Made by a program: the position numbers and the translations under genes. DNA of 50,335 nt, from the NCBI GenBank assembly GCA_946480695.1, contig CAMLKG010000033.1, positions 1 through 50,335 of the forward strand. The letters are read 5' to 3'. Each line of letters opens with the position of its first letter. Position 1 is the first letter of the stretch. Below the pieces are notes generated by a model. The model was not told the DNA's origin, made no database searches, and was given only the letters and a program-made list of their open reading frames with translations. Positions 44,188 to 50,335 of the stretch are shown piece after piece. The stretch is from an uncultured Cellvibrio sp. (GTDB lineage Bacteria; Pseudomonadota; Gammaproteobacteria; Pseudomonadales; Cellvibrionaceae).

Positions 44188-44225
44188 AAAAAGTCTTCCT
44201 TCTATATATAGAAGGAAGACTTTTT
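44188..44225. terminator. Perfect 38-base palindrome, terminator or attenuator between lemA and the M48 gene
   Basis: Two perfectly complementary 19-base arms (AAAAAGTCTTCCTTCTATA and its reverse complement) with A-run and T-run at the ends. It lies 12 bases after lemA and 55 bases before the M48 protease gene, so it may end most lemA transcripts and lower expression of the protease. Confidence 0.85.
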
Positions 44226-44279
44226 GTCCTCCTCATTCTTCTTTATATATAGCAATCACCATTTTCGCAGGTTGCACCT

Positions 44280-46226
44280 ATGAACTTTTTTGAACACCAG
44301 GATCGCGCCAGGCGCAATACCCGTTATTTGATCCTGTTGTTAATAGCGGCCGTGTTTTCACTGGTGGCAATCACCACATTGTTATTTGCCGTGCTGGCTT
44401 ACTTCAGCCAGGAGCATCAACCCGCTTCAACGCAGGCGCACTGGCAAGGAATTATGAATGCAATCAGTCCAACAGCATTTTTGTGGATTGCCCTTGGTGT
44501 AAGCAGTGTTGTTCTGTTAGGCAGTTTATTTCGGTTCGTACAATTGCGGGGAGGTGGCAGGTCTGTCGCCGAAGCAATGGGTGGCCGTTTGTTATCCGGC
44601 AATACCACCGATCCCGATGAGCGTAAAATTTTAAATGTCGTTGAAGAAATGGCGATCGCCTCCGGCACCGCCGTACCGCCAGTCTATTTAATAGAAGAAG
44701 AAAGCATCAATGCCTTTGCCGCAGGTTACCATCCCCAGAATGCAGTGATCGGTATTACACGCGGCTGCATCCAGAACTTATCGCGCGATGAATTGCAAGG
44801 TGTTATCGCCCATGAATTCAGCCACGTATTCCATGGTGATATGCGTATCAATATGAAGCTGGTGTCGTTGCTCTATGGAATCCTGGTTATTGGATTGATC
44901 GGCGAGTTTCTTATCCGTATGGCGGGCAATCGCAGCGCTAGCCGTTCGAGCAAGGACAATTCTCCCGCTGCGCTGTTGGCCCTGGGACTTGGTTTACTCG
45001 TCATAGGGTACACAGGAATATTTTTTGGCAACCTGATCAAAGCCGCTGTTAGCCGCCAACGCGAATTCCTGGCAGATGCATCGGCTGTGCAATTTACCCG
45101 TAATCCGGATGGTATTGCCGGTGCGTTGAAAAAAATTGGCGGCAACGCCTATGGCTCCGAATTGCGCAACGAACATGCCGCTGAATTCAGCCATATGTAT
45201 TTTGGCCAGGGTGTAAAATCGTTCCTTACATTAATGTCGACGCATCCACCGCTGGACGAGCGCATCAAGCGTATCCAACCGAATTGGGATGGTGAATTTT
45301 CCACGAGCGTATATAAAAGAAGGAAGACTTCAGATGCAGGTACCGCAGATGGAATACAAGAAACGGTTTCCGCATTCAGCGATGCCAATGCAGGAGCATC
45401 AGCAATGGCAACGAGCGTCAATATAGAACACGCCTTGAGTCACCTTGCACAACCTTCGCTCAAACAAGTTGACTACGCCCGCGCCCGCCTCGCTGAAATT
45501 CCCGAAGCGTTAAAAATCGCAGCGCACGAAAGCTTTGGGGCTCGCGCCATTGTCTTTGGATTGCTGTTGGACCCTAACGAGAATATTGCCCGGCGACAAA
45601 TGGCAGTGCTCGATGAATATTTACAAGAACACGAACTCCAACAATTACACGAAGTGATGAATTCAAGCTCAAGGTTAACAGCGAGGCTGCGCTTGCCGAT
45701 ACTTGAACTTTGTTTCCCCGCCTTAAAACAATTATCGACAGGGCAACATAAGTTGTTTCTGGAATGCCTGAATGCGTTGATTACCGCAGATAAAAGAATC
45801 AGCCTGATGGAATGGGCGCTCTACCGTATTGTGCTGCACAACACCTATCCTGCCCCATCGGTTGAACGCAGCCACGGCTTGAATCAATTGAAAAATGAAT
45901 GTGGAATCCTGTTATCCATTCTCGCTTATGCCGGGGCAACAACCGAGGCCGATGCGCAAGCCGCATTTACACGTGCGCAATCAGAATTAAAATTTTCAGA
46001 CCTCGCGCTATCGCCCAGGAACGAAGTGCAACTGGCCCATCTCGATAAAGCCCTTGAGCGACTGAACGGGTTAAAGCCATTGCAAAAGCCACAATTGTTG
46101 AAAGCCATGAGCCAATGTGTCCTACAGGATAAACACGTCACTATTGTGGAAGCTGAACTCTTCCGCGCCATCGCCGACAGCCTGGACTGCCCGGTACCGC
46201 CATTAATCCTGGAAAATATTCGCTAA
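44280..46226 (+). CDS. M48-family membrane metalloprotease with C-terminal extension
   Basis: A 648-residue protein. Two N-terminal membrane helices (about 18-45 and 60-85), then an M48/HtpX-like protease domain with the zinc motif IAHEFSHVFHGD (HExxH near residue 178), further membrane segments (LLYGILVIGLIGEF, LLALGLGLLVIGYTGIFFG) and the late zinc ligand region SRQREFLADASAVQFTRNPDGIAGAL, ending with STHPPLDERIKRI. About 290 extra C-terminal residues form helical repeats of unknown function, so the protein is twice the length of HtpX. It pairs with lemA upstream; a quality-control protease role is likely but inferred. Confidence 0.92.
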   Translation: MNFFEHQDRARRNTRYLILLLIAAVFSLVAITTLLFAVLAYFSQEHQPASTQAHWQGIMNAISPTAFLWIALGVSSVVLLGSLFRFVQLRGGGRSVAEAMGGRLLSGNTTDPDERKILNVVEEMAIASGTAVPPVYLIEEESINAFAAGYHPQNAVIGITRGCIQNLSRDELQGVIAHEFSHVFHGDMRINMKLVSLLYGILVIGLIGEFLIRMAGNRSASRSSKDNSPAALLALGLGLLVIGYTGIFFGNLIKAAVSRQREFLADASAVQFTRNPDGIAGALKKIGGNAYGSELRNEHAAEFSHMYFGQGVKSFLTLMSTHPPLDERIKRIQPNWDGEFSTSVYKRRKTSDAGTADGIQETVSAFSDANAGASAMATSVNIEHALSHLAQPSLKQVDYARARLAEIPEALKIAAHESFGARAIVFGLLLDPNENIARRQMAVLDEYLQEHELQQLHEVMNSSSRLTARLRLPILELCFPALKQLSTGQHKLFLECLNALITADKRISLMEWALYRIVLHNTYPAPSVERSHGLNQLKNECGILLSILAYAGATTEADAQAAFTRAQSELKFSDLALSPRNEVQLAHLDKALERLNGLKPLQKPQLLKAMSQCVLQDKHVTIVEAELFRAIADSLDCPVPPLILENIR

Positions 46227-46333
46227 CTTGTTGTAGCAGATCATCTACAACAAGCGGCGCGCTAACAGGTATAATGCGCCGCACCTTAGTCTGCTAACCG
46301 AAAGAATCCCGCCAACCAAATGAGGTAATCACC

Positions 46334-47617
46334 TTGCAACTGGACAACGCATCTGTTGCGCAACTGCGCGAATGGGAAAGCCAACTCACCGAACAATATC
46401 AGGCTATTCTCGCCAAAAAACTCAACCTGGATTTAACTCGTGGCAAGCCTTCCGCCGAGCAATTGAACCTGTCCGATGCAATGGATGGTTTGCTCAAGGG
46501 CAACTACATCGCTGCAGATGGAACCGACACCCGTAACTACGGTGGCTTGGATGGTTTGCCGGAAGCCAAGCAATTGGGTGCTCATATCATGGGTGTTGAG
46601 CCTGCCAATGTATTGGTTGGCGGAAATTCCAGCCTCACCTTAATGTTCCAGGTAATGTTGACCGCTTACCAATTCGGCTTGAAAGACACCGCCAGCGCCT
46701 GGAAAAATGAAGGCGACGTCAAATTCCTCTGCCCGGTTCCCGGCTATGACCGTCACTACACTGTGTGTGAGCAGCTCGGCATTAGAATGATTAACGTTCC
46801 AATGACCTCAACAGGTCCGGATATGGATGTAGTTGAATCATTGATTAAGGCGGACAAATCCATCAAAGGTATGTGGTGCGTACCCAAGTACTCCAACCCG
46901 ACCGGTGTTGTTTATAGTGATGAAACCGTCGAGCGCATTGCAAAACTTGGCCAAATCGCCAGTGCCAATTTCCGCGTCTTCTGGGATAACGCTTATTCAG
47001 TTCACGACCTGGTTCCAAACGCACCGCAACTGGCCAGCATCCTGGAAGCCTGCCGTCGTAACAACACTGAAGATTCAGTCATTCAATTTGCCTCTACTTC
47101 AAAGATTACCCACGCCGGCTCCGGGGTTGCTTTCGTTGCGGCAAGCGCAGCAAACCTTACCGGTTTCAAAAAGTTTTTGAATAGCTGCACCATTGGCCCG
47201 GACAAGGTAAATCAAATTCGCCACAGCCGTTTCCTGCCCAGCAAAGATGCACTTATGGCACACATGGCAAAACATGCCGAGTTGCTGAACCCCCGTTTCG
47301 AAGCCGTGTTGAGTGCGCTGGGCAGCGCCTTTGATGGAACTGACTTGGGAGCATGGGAAAAACCTGTCGGCGGGTACTTTGTTTCTTTTGACACCCGTGT
47401 AGGTTGCGCAAAAGAGACTGTTCGCCTGGCAGCCGAAGCGGGCGTAAAACTTACCCCCGCCGGTGCGACCTACCCCTATGGCAAGGATCCGGAAGATCGC
47501 AATATCCGCATCGCCCCCTCGGTACCGACTGTGCCGGAGGTCGTAGGGGCAATGGAAGTATTCGTTACTTGCGTAAAACTGGCCTCGGTAAAACAAAAGC
47601 TTGCCAGCTTGGGCTAA
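46334..47617 (+). CDS. Class I aminotransferase (aspartate aminotransferase-like, MocR/Ic group)
   Basis: A 427-residue PLP-dependent enzyme: LNLDLTRGKPSAEQLNLSD at the start, NYGGLDGLPEAKQLGAHIMGVEPANVLVGGNSSLTLMF (cofactor phosphate loop region), CPVPGYDRHYTVCEQLG, PKYSNPTGVVYSDETV, FRVFWDNAYSVHDL and the Schiff-base lysine in FASTSKITHAGSGVAF. This pattern belongs to the aminotransferases known as subgroup Ic aspartate aminotransferases. It transfers amino groups to 2-oxo acids in the cytoplasm; the preferred substrate is inferred as aspartate/2-oxoglutarate. The start is TTG with GAGG nine bases upstream; the nearby ATG is out of frame. It is followed by its own terminator. Confidence 0.9.
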   Translation: MQLDNASVAQLREWESQLTEQYQAILAKKLNLDLTRGKPSAEQLNLSDAMDGLLKGNYIAADGTDTRNYGGLDGLPEAKQLGAHIMGVEPANVLVGGNSSLTLMFQVMLTAYQFGLKDTASAWKNEGDVKFLCPVPGYDRHYTVCEQLGIRMINVPMTSTGPDMDVVESLIKADKSIKGMWCVPKYSNPTGVVYSDETVERIAKLGQIASANFRVFWDNAYSVHDLVPNAPQLASILEACRRNNTEDSVIQFASTSKITHAGSGVAFVAASAANLTGFKKFLNSCTIGPDKVNQIRHSRFLPSKDALMAHMAKHAELLNPRFEAVLSALGSAFDGTDLGAWEKPVGGYFVSFDTRVGCAKETVRLAAEAGVKLTPAGATYPYGKDPEDRNIRIAPSVPTVPEVVGAMEVFVTCVKLASVKQKLASLG

Positions 47618-47635
47618 CCCCCCTTCGATACTCAC

Positions 47636-47663
47636 AAAAAAGCCGCATTACTGCGGCTTTTTT
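47636..47663. terminator. Rho-independent terminator
   Basis: Stem AAAAAAGCCGCA / TGCGGCTTTTTT with a TTAC loop, 18 bases after the aminotransferase stop. Confidence 0.95.
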
Positions 47664-47869
47664 GTTTTATGTCACTCCGCAAAAACCAAGCGATCTAATA
47701 GCCGCGGATTAATTCCAAAACTCTCGGTTCGTTATTTTTTTCCTTTCTATACTCAAGTTAGCACGACAATCAATAAACGTGCATTTAACCATCCCATTAA
47801 CCTTACCTTGCAACATTAAAGACTGTTTAACCCCTTTTTTCTCTGCGCTTATGCCACAGGAGATTTTGT

Positions 47870-48394
47870 ATGGGTGTTGCTGCCACCGTAGAAAAATATC
47901 TAAAAACAAAACAGGTCGAGTTCACGCTGCTGGAACACGAATATTGTGAGGGTTCATACAATACAGCACGTGTCGCCAAGATTGACGATCATTGCCTGGC
48001 CAAAGGCGTACTCTTACGCGATGAGGATTTCCATTACACCCTTTGTGTACTCCCCACACGCAACAAAATATTACGCCATACCCTGAACCAGATTTTCGAT
48101 CGCCATATGGAGCTGGTAGAAGAGGAAGAATTAGTAGAAATTTTTAAGGATTGTGTTGAAGGCGCAGTACCCGCATTGGGAGAAGCCTACGGTCTGGATG
48201 TAATTTGGGACGAAGAATTAATGGGCGTTAATGAAGTCTATATCGAAGCGGGTGATCATCGTCACCTGATTCGCTTAAAACAACCGGACTTTGCACAACT
48301 CATGCAAGACAAATTGCACGATCACTTCAGTGCAGAACGTACCCGCCACAGCAAACTCCCCAAAAAATACATTCGACAGGAGTATGAATTTTAA
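47870..48394 (+). CDS. YbaK/EbsC-domain protein (aminoacyl-tRNA deacylase-like)
   Basis: A 174-residue protein with a YbaK-type domain: VEKYLKTKQVEFTLLEHEYCEGSYNTARVAKIDDHCLAKGVLLRDEDFHYTLCVLPTRNKI, in which the AKGVLL strand carries the lysine conserved in trans-editing deacylases. The C-terminal segment (VPALGEAYGLDVIWDEELMGVNEVYIEAGDHRHLIRL) completes the fold. Family members hydrolyse mischarged tRNA such as Cys-tRNA-Pro or Ala-tRNA-Pro; specificity here is unknown. CAGGAG precedes the ATG. It stands alone and converges on exbD. Confidence 0.85.
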   Translation: MGVAATVEKYLKTKQVEFTLLEHEYCEGSYNTARVAKIDDHCLAKGVLLRDEDFHYTLCVLPTRNKILRHTLNQIFDRHMELVEEEELVEIFKDCVEGAVPALGEAYGLDVIWDEELMGVNEVYIEAGDHRHLIRLKQPDFAQLMQDKLHDHFSAERTRHSKLPKKYIRQEYEF

Positions 48395-48411
48395 GCATTC
48401 CGATATTGCAC

Positions 48412-48455
48412 ACAACAAAAAAGCCGCCTTGTTTCCAAGGCGGCTTTTTTGTTGT
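48412..48455. terminator. Bidirectional rho-independent terminator
   Basis: Perfect stem of 20 bases (ACAACAAAAAAGCCGCCTTG and its complement) with a TTTC loop between the convergent YbaK-like gene and exbD; A-run and T-run make it work in both directions. Confidence 0.95.
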
Positions 48456-48463
48456 CGGATCAC

Positions 48464-48886
48464 TTACTCAGAAGGAACCAAAACAACGTTAGGTGCTTTG
48501 GCTTCGCGCGCCGCATCAGCTACTGCCACGTAAGTCCCGGTGCTTGCACGACCACTGGCCTGGATAATAACTGCCGCTTTCGGCAACTCCGCACGCAAGC
48601 GCTCAATATTCGAACGAACGGAGCGGCTATCCACACGACGCTCACCTTCTTTCTCCAACAACCAGATTTGGTCATCAGCAGAAATCCGCACCAGGATATT
48701 GGGGTCTGCATCTGGCGGCGGCGGGTTATCGTTCTTCTCAGGTACGTTAGGGTTGAAACCCGCTTCTTTAACGAAAGACGCAGTCACGATAAAGAAAATC
48801 AACATGATGAACACCACGTCAAGCATTGGCGTCAAGTCAATCTCATTACCATCATCACCGGCTTGGCCTTTTTTTCTACGGCTCAC
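48464..48886 (-). CDS. exbD: Biopolymer transport protein ExbD
   Basis: A 140-residue inner-membrane protein with one N-terminal transmembrane helix containing the conserved DLTPMLDVVFIMLIFFIVTASFV (Asp in the pore, about residue 25), followed by a periplasmic domain (VRISADDQIWLLEKEGERRVDSRSVRSNIERLRAELPKAAVIIQA ... YVAVADAAREAKAPNVVLV). ExbD, with ExbB, uses the proton gradient to power TonB. The GTG at 48886 was chosen because GAGGAG lies eight bases upstream, and it gives the usual family length. No exbB gene lies beside it, upstream or downstream, in this window. Confidence 0.93.
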   Translation of the reverse strand: MSRRKKGQAGDDGNEIDLTPMLDVVFIMLIFFIVTASFVKEAGFNPNVPEKNDNPPPPDADPNILVRISADDQIWLLEKEGERRVDSRSVRSNIERLRAELPKAAVIIQASGRASTGTYVAVADAAREAKAPNVVLVPSE

Positions 48887-50335
48887 TGTGGGTACTCCTC
48901 GTGTTATTTGAACATTATCGTTAGATTGGACTAAGGGACCTAATTCTAGCAGTTTTGGTCTGGCAAAAACCAACCCTTTATTGGCGTCTAATAAGGGAAT
49001 TTACAGGAAATATATGAGTACCGGCAGGGAGGTCATTTGTTAGGCTTTCCTGCCGATAAAATCATAATGTGCCAAAAAAACGTCACTCTGGGGCATAAGG
49101 AACAGTCCTTTGTCCTTGCGCCAGATCTCATTCTTGTTCCAACCTCAATTTCAGGGCAATACGCCACTCGCAATACCTTGCCCATCCGGGATGAAGCACA
49201 ATGGTCACACTATTGTTTTGAACTCGTTTTCACTTATCGCCACAGAACCCGTTATTAAACGAGCAGGCGCGCTCCGAAATTCCAATTAATCCACTGTAAT
49301 GATGTTTGTATCTAACGCTAAACAATAAATTCTCTTCACCACCGATAGGCTTTATAAAACTTAAAAGCTGAATGCATGACCAAGGGCAAGTTATCCATCC
49401 ACCCAACCATGAGCAAGTTTGGCGTACTACCGCGATTGAACAATTAGACGCAAACCGGATTAACAAACTACTTCCAAACACAATCGCATTGTTGCAACCC
49501 AAACATGGCCGGCCAGCAAATCTATTTAATTCATCATCAAACAGGGATTAGGGCGGCAAACCCGCAATAACAATTTAGTTTCTAACAAAATGTCGAGGTA
49601 AATCTTATCCATACCACCAGCATTCGTTTTGCAATGGATGGACTCCACAACTTAAACGCAACCGAACTCTCATAACTGCCCACTAATCCATTAATACATT
49701 CATTCCGTGAATTAGCCCGGATGGGACAAAACTACACTAACCCAGGTATTCATGCTCAATAGACACCGAAGAATGACCAGGATTGCCATTTTCTTAATTC
49801 CCGGAGTTAAATCGACTCTACAAATCATCGGATTGCCAATTCCAGGGACACGGAACCATACCCAATCTTTCTTTTATGAATTCGTGCTGAACCTGCATCG
49901 CAATTCTTTATCCAGCTCAATAAAGTTTGTCCACGCTCCTGTTGTGACACCCTACCCATCCAATTTTTGCCACCCATGCGCGGAAAAAAAGTTTACTTTC
50001 GGCGCTTCGAAATTAAATTCGGGTATCTCAAGGTAGAATAAAGTTGGGTCACGCAACCGAGAAATGGACTAATTTGAATTTAATCAGGGAAAGCTCAAAA
50101 CGAAAAAAACAAAACAGCAACACCAAATTGCATTTGCAAATGTGCAATTTTGTTTGTTGGATCACATCGACCTTTACCTTCGAAAGGTGACCTTTTTTTA
50201 AAAAATTTTCCGTTAAAATCGAAAAAACGCATTTTTTTACCAAAAATCTCAAAAAAAACGCGTTTTTATTGACAATTTAACGCAAAAAACTTGAATTTTT
50301 TTAATAAAGTTTTAACTTATACATGTTGGACTTTT
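48887..50335. other. 1.4-kb region without convincing genes
   Basis: It begins with the exbD promoter region, including an imperfect inverted repeat CCCTTTATT / AATAAGGG near 48974-48997. After that the listed ORFs are short, lack ribosome binding sites and have poor composition. Several sequences resemble DnaA boxes on the plus strand: TTATCCATC (49391), TTATCCATA (49605), TTATCCAGC (49908) and TTGTCCACG (49927). The last 250 bases are extremely A+T-rich with poly-A and poly-T runs. I recognise no tmRNA, RNase P, 6S or other known RNA. The promoter of a gene beyond the right edge may lie at the end. Confidence 0.4.

Noticed and set aside
50176..50200. Short hairpin ACCTT-CGA-AAGGT followed by Ts near the right edge
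   Set aside because: Only a five-base stem in a stretch where poly-A and poly-T runs are everywhere, and no gene upstream for it to terminate.
49037..50252. Four short ORFs in the right-end gene-free region
   Set aside because: None has a ribosome binding site, a recognisable motif or typical composition; they occur on both strands at the frequency expected by chance.

Overview
The window looks like chromosomal DNA from a plant-polysaccharide-degrading gammaproteobacterium, most likely Cellvibrio or a close relative (Cellvibrionaceae). The main reasons are secreted hydrolases built from CBM2, CBM10 and CBM60-type modules joined by long serine-rich linkers, and the gammaproteobacterial gene order rsmI / lpoA-yraN-diaA-dolP. 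The assignment is inferred from gene content only.

Left part (1-13.1 kb): mixed housekeeping and envelope genes. These are a partial hot-dog thioesterase, a small membrane protein, a PPOX-family stress protein, azurin, a large DUF748/AsmA-like envelope protein, a cysteine-paired secreted protein, a GNAT acetyltransferase, a META-domain lipoprotein, a membrane-anchored AraC regulator, a 59-residue DUF3012 lipoprotein, the rnr-rlmB operon and a tRNA-Leu(CAG) with a stringent-type promoter and a strong terminator.

Accessory part (13.1-38.8 kb): a compact, G+C-rich operon of three genes with no family I can name (14230-16385) is the best candidate for an undescribed system. It is followed by two secreted esterase-like genes, a pentapeptide-repeat protein and a CDF-like transporter. 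The polysaccharide locus comes next: a CBM2 protein whose C-terminal domain carries a c-type haem motif, a GH3 enzyme with a PA14 insert, GntR and AraC regulators, a GH16 lichenase with the circularly permuted order known from Fibrobacter plus CBM10 and CBM2, an acetyl-esterase-like hydrolase, and a 930-residue GH11-CBM60-CBM10-CBM57-hydrolase enzyme. Together these would attack acetylated or feruloylated xylan and mixed-linkage glucan. Small genes follow: a probably frameshifted TonB-like gene, a GFA protein, an ArsR-SRPBCC pair, TetR-YciI, and a PEP-CTERM protein.

Right part (38.8-50.3 kb): core genes. rsmI diverges from lpoA-yraN-diaA-dolP, then come lemA with an M48 protease, an aminotransferase, a YbaK-like protein and a lone exbD. 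The last 1.4 kb has no convincing gene and becomes very A+T-rich at the window edge.

Many genes use TTG or GTG starts supported by a Shine-Dalgarno sequence (rnr, rlmB, the ArsR gene, the GFA gene, the aminotransferase, exbD), and convergent genes are separated by strong bidirectional hairpins.
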